From NCBI RefSeq assembly GCF_024642085.1, contig NZ_JAHEBV010000003.1, positions 1 through 64,000 of the forward strand: a stretch of 64,000 nucleotides of DNA. The letters are read 5' to 3'. The DNA comes from Novosphingobium sp. (GTDB taxonomy: Bacteria > Pseudomonadota > Alphaproteobacteria > Sphingomonadales > Sphingomonadaceae). The number at the start of each line of letters is the position of its first letter. Position 1 is the first letter of the stretch. Of this stretch, positions 17,325 to 25,759 are shown piece by piece. Made by a program: the position numbers and the translations under genes. Below the pieces are notes generated by a model. The model ran no database searches. It was not told the origin of the DNA and saw only the letters and a list, made by a program, of their open reading frames with translations.

Positions 17325-18245
17325 TCAGCCGATTGCGTCGGCATAGGCGCGGGCGACCCGTGCCATCGCCATATCGATCAGCCCGCCTTGCCCGGATAAG
17401 ACCGCCCGAGCAGCTTCCAGCCCCGTCAAAGGATCGGCTATGGCGTCACCAAAGAACCTCGGTTCACGGCCTTGCCACCGGACCAGGCCCCCGGCTGCTG
17501 CGCAATCATCGCCAAAGCCTACGCGGGCCGCACCGTGACCTGCGAATCCATGTGCAGTGATCGCTACCCAAGTCAGGTGGGGATAAGCTTCGGGAGCCAG
17601 CCCAAGCCTATCCAGTGCGGCCGCGCGGGCGCTGGTTACGAGCACATCCGCGCTGGCTACCTCTGCCAACAATCGCGCCCGACCTGCATCGGTGCGCAAG
17701 TCGAGCGGCAGCCGTGCCTTGCCAGAGTTGATCATGGCGTCGAGCCTGGGCGAGCTGACAGGAGTAGGATCGGGCCGGCCCAGGCTTTCAATCCGCAGCA
17801 CCTCCGCTCCGGCGCGTACAAGCAATCCCGCACACAATGGTCCGGCCCACAATGCGCTGAGATCGACGACCTTGCCCGGAGCCTTGCAACCGATAGCGGC
17901 AAGTGGCTGCGATGGACTTTCACCAACCAAGGCTACCGGAAGCTGCAATTCAACGGCGCGGTCGCGCAGTGTTTCTGCGCTGCCTTTGCTCGCTTCGGCT
18001 TCCACGCAGGCCCACGGCTCGCCGCTACGCCCGGTCAGTGCGGGAATAACTTCGACATCCTCATCGCGTGCGAGATTGAGCGCGATCCATCCGTCCGTGC
18101 ATTCGATCATGCGGCACGATCGGTTCGCCGACGTGAGACCAGGCTCTGCAAGTCCATGCGGCGCATCGCGCGTCAGCATTTCCTCCGGACTCAGACCGAG
18201 CCCGGCAAGACGTTCTGCCAGAAATGCGTGCAAGCGCTGCTTCAC
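17325..18245 (-). CDS. Family III CoA transferase/racemase with rearranged domain order
   Basis: The start is GTG at 18245, overlapping the crotonase stop (GTGA); the frame is open further upstream, but that would bury the upstream gene's end. In this 306-residue product the small-domain signature (MIECTDGWIALNLARDED, about 45-62) precedes the Rossmann-like domain (VDLSALWAGPLCAGLLVRAG near 125 and DADVLVTS-like region near 195), the reverse of the usual CaiB/BaiF order. The Asp in ADPLTGLEA near 280 matches the family's catalytic Asp. AMACR-like epimerisation of a 2-methylacyl-CoA or CoA transfer are the candidate reactions. Confidence 0.7.
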   Translation of the reverse strand: MKQRLHAFLAERLAGLGLSPEEMLTRDAPHGLAEPGLTSANRSCRMIECTDGWIALNLARDEDVEVIPALTGRSGEPWACVEAEASKGSAETLRDRAVELQLPVALVGESPSQPLAAIGCKAPGKVVDLSALWAGPLCAGLLVRAGAEVLRIESLGRPDPTPVSSPRLDAMINSGKARLPLDLRTDAGRARLLAEVASADVLVTSARAAALDRLGLAPEAYPHLTWVAITAHGFAGHGAARVGFGDDCAAAGGLVRWQGREPRFFGDAIADPLTGLEAARAVLSGQGGLIDMAMARVARAYADAIG

Positions 18246-19240
18246 GGTTCGATCGCGTGGAGCAGACCCCAGTCGAGCGCCTGCTTCGCGCCAAGTCGTT
18301 GTGCGGTGAGGACCAGCCACATCAGCCGGTGGCGCCCGATTGCCCGCGCGAGGCTGACAGTTCCGCCGGCTCCGGGGATCAGCCCCATGCTAAGCTCGGG
18401 CAACTGGATGATCGTGTCCGGTGCGCCGATTCTCCGAAACGCGGCGGCCGGCACTTCGATTCCCGACCCGATGCAGGCGCCGTGGAGGTACACGGTGGCC
18501 CGGTCGCCCAAGCGATGGAGCAGCGCCGCGCAGGAGCGTTGCGTGCGAATGATATGGGCGCGGGCTAGGTCGCGGGCGCTGCCGAACTCCGCCAGATCGC
18601 CGCCAGTGGAGAAGCAGCGGCCATCAGCTCGAAGATTGAGGCTCGGGCCGCTCTGGTCCTCCAATACATTTGCGAGGCTCTCAAAGAGGGCATCGCGCAT
18701 CGCTGCGGTCATTGCATTGCGGTTGTCAGGCGAGGCGAGCGTCAAAGTCACGCACGAGCCTTCACGCTCATACCGGACAGGCGAGGCCGACTGTTCGCCG
18801 CTGCTGCCGCGTGGCGAACATGCCAGCCAGTTCGCGAACTCAGCTCCGCCCAGCAGCACTGAATAGGCGAGCGACTCCATTTCAAGTGCCGCCTCGAAAT
18901 CAAGCTGCTCGCCAATCCGGAGTACTCGCGAAAGCACGGCAGTAGCCACGGGATTGCGTGCTGCCATTCCGCTCGCCGTGTCCAGTTGCGCGGCCAGCCG
19001 GCCAGGAGCAACTCCCACCCATGGCACAGGCGGCCCAGGCCGCGTGGTCACCATGACATCGAATGCTGCAGGATCGAGTCCGGGCAATGCTCCGGCACGA
19101 TCCACTGCAATGCGCACCCCAACTTCGCTGGAAAAGCTCGAAGCCTCTGCTTCGACCACATTCAACGGCGAGCCTGATAGCGGCGAAATCGCCTCAGCGT
19201 CGAAAAGGCTGGTTGGGGCAGGTGCCATTGCTGGCATCAT
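18242..19240 (-). CDS. Crotonase-family protein with degenerate N-terminal half
   Basis: I chose the ATG at 19240, eight bases after GTGGAG; the open frame extends upstream into the GntR gene. The 332-residue product has a recognisable crotonase domain in its C-terminal half: CFSTGGDLAEF, GACIGSGIEVPAA and LPELSMGLIPGAGG, so both catalytic Glu are present. Residues 1-150 lack clear motifs, but PVATAVLSRVLR and LEMESLAYSVLLGG resemble the C-terminal helices of a crotonase. It may be a tandem crotonase with a decayed first copy. It lies between a GntR gene and a CoA transferase, in one operon. Confidence 0.7.
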   Translation of the reverse strand: MMPAMAPAPTSLFDAEAISPLSGSPLNVVEAEASSFSSEVGVRIAVDRAGALPGLDPAAFDVMVTTRPGPPVPWVGVAPGRLAAQLDTASGMAARNPVATAVLSRVLRIGEQLDFEAALEMESLAYSVLLGGAEFANWLACSPRGSSGEQSASPVRYEREGSCVTLTLASPDNRNAMTAAMRDALFESLANVLEDQSGPSLNLRADGRCFSTGGDLAEFGSARDLARAHIIRTQRSCAALLHRLGDRATVYLHGACIGSGIEVPAAAFRRIGAPDTIIQLPELSMGLIPGAGGTVSLARAIGRHRLMWLVLTAQRLGAKQALDWGLLHAIEP

Positions 19241-19307
19241 CGGCCTAACTCCACCGGGAGACAATGGCTGCGCCGAACTGAGGTTCACACACGCCGCGCG
19301 GCCGATC

Positions 19308-20084
19308 TCAATCGAGCGATTCCACCACACGCTGGCCTTCGCCTTCACTCGCCCAAGTGGCATTGGCGTTGTTGAGATGAAGCCGCCAGTGCGCCACCGC
19401 GCCCTCGACATCCCCCGCCTCGATCAAACCGACGACTTTCTGGTAAGACTTGAGGCCCGCTCGCGAGCTCTTGGCCCTGAATTCTACTGAGTGTGGGTGC
19501 CGCTTCTGATAGCCGCGCTGGTGCTTGTCGGCCAGCGACAGCAGCATCCGGTTGAGAAACGTCAGAGTTTTCAAACCGGTTGCGGATACCAGGCTGTGAT
19601 GAAAATCCTCCACCATATCGACGAAGTCATCGTATTTTCCGGCGTTGATCAAGGCTTCCATCCGGCCGACTACGTCATGAATGCCGCGCATCGATCCGCG
19701 GCCCTTGTCGGTTGCCAGCCAGCGCACCACCGAAGGCTCGATTGCCAGGCGGGCCTGATAAAGATCAGCGATCGTCGTGCCCTGCGATTCCAGCACATAT
19801 CCCGCATAGCGCGAGACCAGTTCGACCGACGGCTTGTGGACTTTGGCGCCAGTGCGTGATCCGCGCACCACGCTGATCAGTCCTTCGGCTTCGAGAATTC
19901 GAAATGCCTCGCGCAATGTGGGGCGCGATATTCCCAGCGAGTCCATCAACTGGCCTTCCGGGGGCAGCGTATCGCCTTCAGTCAATTCACCGCGGACGAT
20001 TTGCGCCCGGATTTTATCGGCCACGATTTCGCTGGTCTTGGGAACATGGATGCGCTGACTAACGCTTGTCTCGCCTAGCGGCAT
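19308..20084 (-). CDS. GntR-family transcriptional regulator (FadR/FCD type)
   Basis: The product is 258 residues from the ATG at 20084, nine bases after AGGAG; a TTG three codons upstream is less likely. The winged helix has DTLPPEGQLMDSLGISRPT (about 40-58) and LREAFRILEAEGLISVVRG, followed by an FCD domain (about 90-245) with conserved His residues in VEDFHHSLV. This is the second FadR-type regulator of the region. A weak copy of the cluster operator lies 51 bp upstream, suggesting autoregulation. It probably leads an operon with the crotonase and CoA transferase. Confidence 0.85.
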   Translation of the reverse strand: MPLGETSVSQRIHVPKTSEIVADKIRAQIVRGELTEGDTLPPEGQLMDSLGISRPTLREAFRILEAEGLISVVRGSRTGAKVHKPSVELVSRYAGYVLESQGTTIADLYQARLAIEPSVVRWLATDKGRGSMRGIHDVVGRMEALINAGKYDDFVDMVEDFHHSLVSATGLKTLTFLNRMLLSLADKHQRGYQKRHPHSVEFRAKSSRAGLKSYQKVVGLIEAGDVEGAVAHWRLHLNNANATWASEGEGQRVVESLD

Positions 20085-20134
20085 AATCTGCAACTCCTGC
20101 GCGCAAAGCCACGCCTTGTGTCACAAGATAGTAA

Positions 20135-20150
20135 ACTTGGTTTTATAACT
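20135..20150 (-). promoter_or_regulatory. Degenerate cluster operator copy
   Basis: On the minus strand this reads AGTTATAAAACCAAGT, matching 13 of 16 positions of the 47282 copy. It lies 51 bp upstream of the second GntR gene. Confidence 0.45.
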
Positions 20151-20176
20151 AAAGCGGTAATTTAGGGGGTGGAAAA

Positions 20177-21037
20177 TTAGCCGCCGAACGCCAAGCCTTC
20201 GTTGAGCGTCCATTTGCCGTTGCGTCCACGGACCCAGCCGCCAGCAGCACAAGTTCCGCCGTCAACTGGCAGCACCACACCTGTTACATAGCTGGCCAGC
20301 GCCGAGCAAAGGAAAACCGCTGCATCGCCGCATTCACTGTCGATCCCTTCGCGGCCGAGCGGGATCAGGCGGTTCATCGCATCCACCTGATCGGGTGGGA
20401 TTTGACGCCAGCTTTCTGGATCGACCGGGCCCGCGCGATTGCCTTGGTTGCCCGGGGTTACTGTGTGATCGGGCGCCATGCAGTTGACGCGGATGCCGTG
20501 GCCGGACAGCTCGATTGCCATCGACTTTGTAAAGCTGACCATCCCGGCCTTGCACGCGGCATAGACCGCGAAATTGGGCGCAGCGCGCTCCGCTTCGATC
20601 GAAGCAATGTTGAGGATCGCCCCGCCCCGCCCTTCGCGGATCATGATCGGCGCGGCGGCATGGGTTGCGGCAAGCATCGAAACCAGGTTGATATCGATAT
20701 GCCGCCGCCAGCTTCGTTCGCTTTGTTCAAGGAACGGGCGGCCCGATACACCGCCGGCATTGTTGACCAGTATATCGAGCCGACCAAAGCGCGCATCGGT
20801 GGCCGCGATTGCACTTCGCAGCGCGTCAGTATCCATCGCGTCGCCGGGCAGGACCAGTGCTTCACGGCCAAGTTCGGCAATCCGCGCGGCGGTTTCTTCG
20901 GCGCGTTCCGGGATGATCTCGAATATCGCAATGTCAGCACCCGCTGCCGCCAGTGCCAGCGCGATTGCCCGCCCGATCCCGCCGCCGCCGCCGGTCACGA
21001 ACGCGACCTGCCCATCGAGCCGGCCGCGCTCAGTCAT
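20177..21037 (-). CDS. SDR-family oxidoreductase
   Basis: The product is 286 residues. It has TGGGGGIGRAI (15-25), NNAGGVSGRP, Ser in NIASIEAE and catalytic YAACK. The C-terminus carries an extra glycine-rich tail (WVRGRNGKWTLNEGLAFGG). The ATG overlaps the preceding short SDR by 8 bp, making a three-SDR operon read from 22411. The end of beta-2 is FEIIPE, consistent with NAD. The substrate is unknown. Confidence 0.85.
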   Translation of the reverse strand: MTERGRLDGQVAFVTGGGGGIGRAIALALAAAGADIAIFEIIPERAEETAARIAELGREALVLPGDAMDTDALRSAIAATDARFGRLDILVNNAGGVSGRPFLEQSERSWRRHIDINLVSMLAATHAAAPIMIREGRGGAILNIASIEAERAAPNFAVYAACKAGMVSFTKSMAIELSGHGIRVNCMAPDHTVTPGNQGNRAGPVDPESWRQIPPDQVDAMNRLIPLGREGIDSECGDAAVFLCSALASYVTGVVLPVDGGTCAAGGWVRGRNGKWTLNEGLAFGG

Positions 21038-21530
21038 CGAGGCCTATCCCCATCACTGCACCGGTAATATAGGCGGCGTAGTCGCTGGCGAGATAGGCTA
21101 CGAGATTGCCCAGGGTGGCATCATCGGCGCTTGTCAGTACGGTGTTTACCCGGATCCCGTCGCGGGCCCATTCGACGCCGAGAGTCTTGGTGAGATTGCC
21201 CAGTGCACCCGCCGCCGCAGCATGGTCGCTGCCGAGCGCCTGCTCAGTCGCCCCGACAAACACGACCGATCCGCCTTTGCCCAAGGCGCGCTGCGCGGCG
21301 GCGAATTCCTTCGCCAGCATAAACCGCTGATCGAGCCCGGCATAGAGCGACGCGCGCCATTCGGCGTGGCTGAGTTCATGCGCCGGTTTGGCCAATGTCG
21401 GCGCGGCAACGTGGATCAGTACATCGGCGTCGCCCTCGTCCACCAGCGCTGCCCCCTGCGCGGTCAAAGCGGCAACGATGGCCGGGCTTTCACCCACCAG
21501 CCGGACGCTCATCGCGCTGAGCCAGCCCAT
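21030..21530 (-). CDS. Short SDR-like protein lacking the cofactor motif
   Basis: The start at 21530 shares a base with the upstream SDR stop (TGATG). The product is only 166 residues, compared with about 250 for a normal SDR. It keeps the middle and C-terminal parts (VLIHVAAPT, GLDQRFMLAKEF, VEWARDGIRVNTV, YITGAVMGIGLDD) but has no TGxxxGxG motif, and the Tyr of YxxxK is missing (HAAAAGALGNL). It cannot be a standard dehydrogenase. A structural or heteromer role beside the flanking SDRs, or a decaying gene kept in frame, are both possible. Confidence 0.7.
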   Translation of the reverse strand: MGWLSAMSVRLVGESPAIVAALTAQGAALVDEGDADVLIHVAAPTLAKPAHELSHAEWRASLYAGLDQRFMLAKEFAAAQRALGKGGSVVFVGATEQALGSDHAAAAGALGNLTKTLGVEWARDGIRVNTVLTSADDATLGNLVAYLASDYAAYITGAVMGIGLDD

Positions 21531-22411
21531 CAGCGCCACCCCCATGGGCCTTCGGCGCGTTCGCGCGGCGGGACGAAGTCGGGCATCATCAATGAACGCC
21601 GCAGACTCTCACCGCCATCCTGGACAATGACCTGCCCGGTCAAAGCGCCAAGGAGCGGCGTGCAGGTCATCGCCGAGAGCCAGCCAAACTCCCAGATCGA
21701 GCCGGTGCGGCCCGCAGGAATCATGTTTTGCAAGCTTTCGGTACCACCTTCGCGGCGTCCTGCGGTCGAGCTTTCGTGCGGGAAGAACCCGGCCGCAATG
21801 GCATTGACGCGGATGCCATAAGCGGCCCAGTCGCGCGCCATCTTTTTGGTCATGGTTGCCTGCGCGGTCTTGGCCGCAGCGGAATGGGCGTCACCGGGAA
21901 AGCCGGTCCAGATATACTGCGCCGAATTGTTGATGATCGCTCCTCCCTCACCCAGGGCGATCCGCCTGCGGGCAAACTCGCTGGAACACAGGAAAGTTCC
22001 GTCGATCGCGATCCGCGTCACTGCATTCCATGCGTTGACCGAAATGTCTTCTGCGAGCACCGGGAAGTTCGCCCCAGCATTGTTGGCGAGCAGGCTGACC
22101 GGCCCAAGAATGCGCTCGGCTTCATCGAAGGCCGCAGCGACCGCTTCCGGCAGCCGCACATCGCAACTCATACCGTGCGCTTTGACCCCCAGTTCCGCGA
22201 TTCTTGCTGCTGCAACTTGCGCCTTTTCAAGGTCGCGGCCCATCACCGCAACATGCGCTCCGCCCTGCGCAAAGGCCATGGCCATCGCCAGCCCCATGCC
22301 CGATCCACCCCCGGTGACCAGCACCGTCTGCCCGGCAAACACATCTGCGGGATACGGCGGTTCATTGAACGGCGGCGGGGTCGCGATAATATGGTGGCTT
22401 GGAACCGGCAT
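21530..22411 (-). CDS. SDR of the 2,4-dienoyl-CoA reductase type
   Basis: The product is 293 residues. TGGGSGMGLAMA (about 33-44) binds the cofactor and GRDLEK after beta-2 suggests NADPH. NNAG is ANNAGANF. The active-site Tyr is absent (HSAAAKTAQATMTK), as in DECR/FadH-type 2,4-dienoyl-CoA reductases, which use another mechanism. It therefore probably reduces a dienoyl-CoA formed during beta-oxidation of an unsaturated chain. It is the first gene of the three-SDR operon. Confidence 0.75.
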   Translation of the reverse strand: MPVPSHHIIATPPPFNEPPYPADVFAGQTVLVTGGGSGMGLAMAMAFAQGGAHVAVMGRDLEKAQVAAARIAELGVKAHGMSCDVRLPEAVAAAFDEAERILGPVSLLANNAGANFPVLAEDISVNAWNAVTRIAIDGTFLCSSEFARRRIALGEGGAIINNSAQYIWTGFPGDAHSAAAKTAQATMTKKMARDWAAYGIRVNAIAAGFFPHESSTAGRREGGTESLQNMIPAGRTGSIWEFGWLSAMTCTPLLGALTGQVIVQDGGESLRRSLMMPDFVPPRERAEGPWGWR

Positions 22412-22448
22412 GCTCTAAACCTTGCGGAGCGCTGCATGGCCTGTCAAG

Positions 22449-22464
22449 ACATAGATAACTAGGT
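22449..22464 (+). promoter_or_regulatory. Cluster operator copy 6
   Basis: ACATAGATAACTAGGT lies between the divergent SDR operon (start 22411) and the SnoaL-like gene (start 22482). Confidence 0.65.
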
Positions 22465-22481
22465 GATACAGGAGAGAGAGT

Positions 22482-22916
22482 GTGACGATTGCCGCCGATC
22501 GCGACGCAATCCGCGACCTACTCGCGCGTTATACCTACAACGGCGATCGCGGCCGGGTAACCGACCTGGCCGCCTGCTTTGCCGACGATGGCGTGCTGGA
22601 ATACCCTGGCAATGCGGCGACCGGTCCAGCGTCAATCGCGGCGGCGTTGTCAGAGGGTTCGGACCCCCGCAACCCGGCGCTGACTTTCGTGCGCCACCAC
22701 ATCACCAATCCGCTGATCGAGGTTGATGGCGATACCGCCACGGCACGTTCGTACTTCACTGTCCACACCGATATCGGCCCGGACCATTCGGGCACTTACA
22801 ATGATCGCCTGATGCGCACTCCGGCCGGCTGGCGCTTTTCGCGGCGATTGGTGCGGGTCGATTGGCAAGCAGGTGGGTCGCTATTCCGAGCCATGGCCAG
22901 CCGCAAATCTATTTGA
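22482..22916 (+). CDS. SnoaL-like/NTF2-fold protein
   Basis: The product is 144 residues, starting at GTG behind GGAGAGAGAG. It has the typical SnoaL_4 pattern: DLLARYTYNGDRGRVTDLAACF, then VRHHITNPLIEVDGD, then SYFTVH and a closing RRLVRVDW. These cone-shaped alpha+beta proteins include ketosteroid-isomerase-like enzymes and dehydratases (scytalone dehydratase, baiE-type). The HH pair at about 70 could be catalytic. The role is inferred; it is the first plus-strand gene before the MarR-kinase-ACAD operon, and its stop lies within the MarR operator. Confidence 0.75.
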   Translation: MTIAADRDAIRDLLARYTYNGDRGRVTDLAACFADDGVLEYPGNAATGPASIAAALSEGSDPRNPALTFVRHHITNPLIEVDGDTATARSYFTVHTDIGPDHSGTYNDRLMRTPAGWRFSRRLVRVDWQAGGSLFRAMASRKSI

Positions 22917-22940
22917 CACCATGGTGTCATTTTGACACCA
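22915..22940 (+). promoter_or_regulatory. Probable MarR operator
   Basis: The perfect palindrome GACACCATGGTGTC (22915-22928) is followed six bases later by another GACACCA half (22934-22940). It lies eight bases before the MarR gene and overlaps the stop of the preceding gene. The position suggests autoregulation of the MarR-led operon. It is unrelated to the cluster-wide operator. Confidence 0.7.
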
Positions 22941-22947
22941 TTGATCC

Positions 22948-23406
22948 ATGAACGATTCGCATGCTGCCCCAGTCCAGTTACTCGACGCACTCGCCCGGCT
23001 GCAGGGGCGCTTGCGCGGCGCCTTCGCTTCAGTGCGCGAGGGAACCGGCCTGAACGACATGGAACACACCGTGCTGGCTGCGGTGGTCGAAGCCCGCGCC
23101 GCGCCGACTGTGCCGCAAATCGGCCGCGCACTGGGCCATCCGCGACAGGTCATCCAGCGCGCCGCCAGTCGTTTGAAAGACAAGGGCCTGATCACGTTCA
23201 CCGACAATCCTGATCACAAGCGCGCCAGCCTGCTAAGTCCGACCGCTGCAGGATGTGCCGTTCAGGCCGTTGCAAACCGCAAAGCCGAAACAATCTCGGC
23301 CAGACTGCTCCAAGTGGTCACGCCCGAGCAGCTCACTACCGCAATCGACCAGATCGAGGCGATCCGCTCTGACCTTGATGCCGGCGCCAGAAAGGCCAAG
23401 CCATGA
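22948..23406 (+). CDS. MarR-family transcriptional regulator
   Basis: The product is 152 residues. A winged helix-turn-helix (about 45-100) carries PTVPQIGRALGHPRQVIQR followed by the wing LITFTDNPDHKRASLLSPT, whose D-x-R-A pattern is typical of MarR. Flanking helices would form the dimer interface. The GACACC palindrome just upstream is its likely operator. The stop overlaps the kinase start (ATGA), so the regulator is the first gene of the kinase/ACAD/SDR operon and probably senses an acyl-CoA or acid from that branch. Confidence 0.85.
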   Translation: MNDSHAAPVQLLDALARLQGRLRGAFASVREGTGLNDMEHTVLAAVVEARAAPTVPQIGRALGHPRQVIQRAASRLKDKGLITFTDNPDHKRASLLSPTAAGCAVQAVANRKAETISARLLQVVTPEQLTTAIDQIEAIRSDLDAGARKAKP

Positions 23407-24467
23407 CCGTCCCAGCCGAACTCGCTGATATTCCCAAGCTGACCGCATGGCTTGACGCCAACATTCCCGAACTGGGCGACGGCCCGCTCGAAGTCGAACA
23501 GCTCCACGGCGGCACGTCCAATGTAATCCTGACGTTGAATCGCGGCGGCAAGGACATGGTCCTGCGCCGCCCGCCCGCCGTCTCACCGCCCGGTGCCGAA
23601 AAGGGCGTATTGCGCGAGGCGCGGGTGCTGACGGCGCTCAACGGCACCCCGGTTCCCAAGCCCTATTGCTACGGTTCATGCTCCGACCCCGATGTTATCG
23701 GAGTGCCGTTCTATGTCATGGAGCGGGTTAGTGGCTGGGCCGCCGAATTGCGCGACGAGAAGATCTACAACCGCGCACCGTTCGATACCGCGCCCAGCGA
23801 ATACGGCGTTGCATATGCGATGGTCGATGGGCTCGTGGCCCTGGCAAACGTCGATTACAAGGCAGTTGGCCTTGAGGATTTTGGCCGGGCCGATGGTTAC
23901 CTCGAACGCCAAGTCGATCGCTGGGAAGGCCAGCTAAACAGCTATGCCAAGCTTTACGGCTACACCTATCGCGACATTCCCGGATTCACATACGCGCGCG
24001 ACTGGCTGCGCGCGAACATCCCGGACGATTTTCGAGCTGGAATTATCCATGGCGATGTCGGCACGCCCAACGCCTTGTTCGCGTTCGACCGCCCCGCCCG
24101 ATTGACCGCGCTGATCGATTGGGAGCTTTCGACCATCGGCGATCCGATGCTCGATCTCGCGTGGTTCACCAACAAGATGCGCGATGAGGAACATCCCGAG
24201 CGGATCGAACCCGGCGCTTTGTACGACATTGCCAACTTCCCCACCCGGCAGGAGCTTGCCCGCTATTACGCTGCCGGCACCGGGCGCGATCTGGCCAGTT
24301 TCGACTACTTCGCCGTGCTTGCGCTCTACAAGGGCGGCTGCATCCTTGAATACAAGGTCGCGCAGAGCGCTGCCGGGATCCTCTCGCGCGCGACCGGCCG
24401 GTTTTTCGACCGGCTCGTCACCACCAATTTCGCCAAAGCCGAAGAGCTGTGCCGCAAGGCCGGCTGA
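23403..24467 (+). CDS. Aminoglycoside-phosphotransferase-like kinase (LvaA/ACAD10-11 kinase type)
   Basis: The product is 354 residues with an APH fold. It has GGTSNVILTL near 36, the kinase Lys region DMVLRRPP, catalytic loop IIHGDVGTPNALF (about 215) and DWELSTIGDP (about 240). The family kinase fused to human ACAD11 and bacterial LvaA phosphorylate 4-hydroxyacyl-CoAs. The overlap with MarR and the next gene, an ACAD11-like dehydrogenase, make that reaction likely here. The LvaB-like small partner of Pseudomonas is not seen nearby. Confidence 0.85.
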   Translation: MTVPAELADIPKLTAWLDANIPELGDGPLEVEQLHGGTSNVILTLNRGGKDMVLRRPPAVSPPGAEKGVLREARVLTALNGTPVPKPYCYGSCSDPDVIGVPFYVMERVSGWAAELRDEKIYNRAPFDTAPSEYGVAYAMVDGLVALANVDYKAVGLEDFGRADGYLERQVDRWEGQLNSYAKLYGYTYRDIPGFTYARDWLRANIPDDFRAGIIHGDVGTPNALFAFDRPARLTALIDWELSTIGDPMLDLAWFTNKMRDEEHPERIEPGALYDIANFPTRQELARYYAAGTGRDLASFDYFAVLALYKGGCILEYKVAQSAAGILSRATGRFFDRLVTTNFAKAEELCRKAG

Positions 24468-24478
24468 GGAGACACAGC

Positions 24479-25759
24479 ATGTGGAATTTCCAGACCGACC
24501 CTGACTTCCAGCAACAGCTCGACTGGATGATGGACTTCGTCAAAACCAAGGTCGAGCCGCTTGATTTTCGTTTCCCTGGTCACGGCGCGCCTTACGATGT
24601 CGCTAACCAGGCCAGCCGTGCGGCAATCAAGCCCTTGCAAGATGAGGTCAAGACGCGCGGGCTGTGGGCCTGTCACCTTGGGCCGCATCTCGGCGGGCCC
24701 GGATTTGGGCAGGTCAAACTTGCGCTGATGAATGAGATTCTCGGCCGATCCTATTGGGCACCAACGGTATTCGGGACGGCCGCGCCCGATACCGGCAATG
24801 CCGAAATTCTTGCGATGTTCGGCACCGAGGAACAAAAGGCGCTGTACCTCCAGCCGCTGATGGACGGTGACATCGTCTCATGCTTTTCGATGACCGAACC
24901 GCAGGCTGGCGCCGATCCCAAAGAATTCATCTGCAAAGCCACCCGCGAAGGTGACGAATGGGTGATCGAGGGCGAGAAGTGGTTCTCTTCAAATGCCCGC
25001 TACGCCGAATTCCTGATCGTGATGGCGGTCACCAATCCGGAGAATCCGCCGCATGGGCGGATGAGCATGCTGATTGTTCCCACTACTACGCCGGGAGTAG
25101 AAATCCTGCGCAATGTCAAAGTGTTGGGTGACAGCCATGATAGCGACGAAGGGATCCACGCCTACATCCGCTATAACCGGGTCCGGGTGCCGCTCGATGC
25201 CATGCTTGGCCAGCCTGGCGAAGGCTTCAAAGTAGCACAGGCGCGGCTTGGCGGGGGCCGGGTCCACCATGCCATGCGCACCGTCGGCAAGTGCCAGCGC
25301 GCGCTCGACATGATGGTCGAACGCGCCAACTCCCGGCAAACGCAGGGTAAGCGACTGGCCGAACATCAGTTCGTTCAAGGCATGATCGCCGATAGCTGGA
25401 TCGAGCTCGAGCAATTCCGCATGCTGGTGATGAAGACCGCCTGGACCATCGACGAAATCGAAGCCGGGCGCGTCCCGGCAATTGCCCCGCGCACGCTGAT
25501 TGCCATGTGCAAAGTCCAGATGGCCAAGGTCTATCACGACATCATCCAGCGCGCGATCCATCTGCATGGCAGTCTGGGCGTGACGCAGGAGCTGCCGCTC
25601 GCCGATTGGTGGGGCGGAGTCGCCAGCCTCGCGCTTGCCGACGGACCGACCGAAGTGCACAAGGCGCAAGTCGCCAAAGCACTGCTCAAGCGCGGCGCGG
25701 CAGCGCCCGGGTTGTTCCCAAGCGAGCACATCCCGACGCGCATGGAGGCATTTGGTTGA
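24479..25759 (+). CDS. Acyl-CoA dehydrogenase, ACAD10/11 (LvaC) type
   Basis: The product is 426 residues from the ATG at 24479 behind TGAGGAGA. It has FSMTEPQAGADP (FAD region, about 140), GEKWFSSNARYAEF, GRVHHAMRTVGKCQRAL (about 260) and HGSLGVTQELPLADW (about 360). The RIHH/RVHHAMRTVG block and DGPTEVH end are characteristic of the ACAD10/11 clade rather than classic short-chain dehydrogenases. Known members (ACAD11, LvaC) eliminate phosphate from 4-phosphoacyl-CoA, leading to a 3-hydroxyacyl-CoA. The adjacent kinase supports this over simple alpha-beta dehydrogenation. Confidence 0.85.
   Translation: MWNFQTDPDFQQQLDWMMDFVKTKVEPLDFRFPGHGAPYDVANQASRAAIKPLQDEVKTRGLWACHLGPHLGGPGFGQVKLALMNEILGRSYWAPTVFGTAAPDTGNAEILAMFGTEEQKALYLQPLMDGDIVSCFSMTEPQAGADPKEFICKATREGDEWVIEGEKWFSSNARYAEFLIVMAVTNPENPPHGRMSMLIVPTTTPGVEILRNVKVLGDSHDSDEGIHAYIRYNRVRVPLDAMLGQPGEGFKVAQARLGGGRVHHAMRTVGKCQRALDMMVERANSRQTQGKRLAEHQFVQGMIADSWIELEQFRMLVMKTAWTIDEIEAGRVPAIAPRTLIAMCKVQMAKVYHDIIQRAIHLHGSLGVTQELPLADWWGGVASLALADGPTEVHKAQVAKALLKRGAAAPGLFPSEHIPTRMEAFG

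Noticed and set aside
17472..18866. Long plus-strand open frame of over 460 codons opposite the CoA transferase and crotonase
   Set aside because: The minus-strand genes show clear family motifs and coupled starts; the plus frame is Cys/Arg-rich without recognisable folds.
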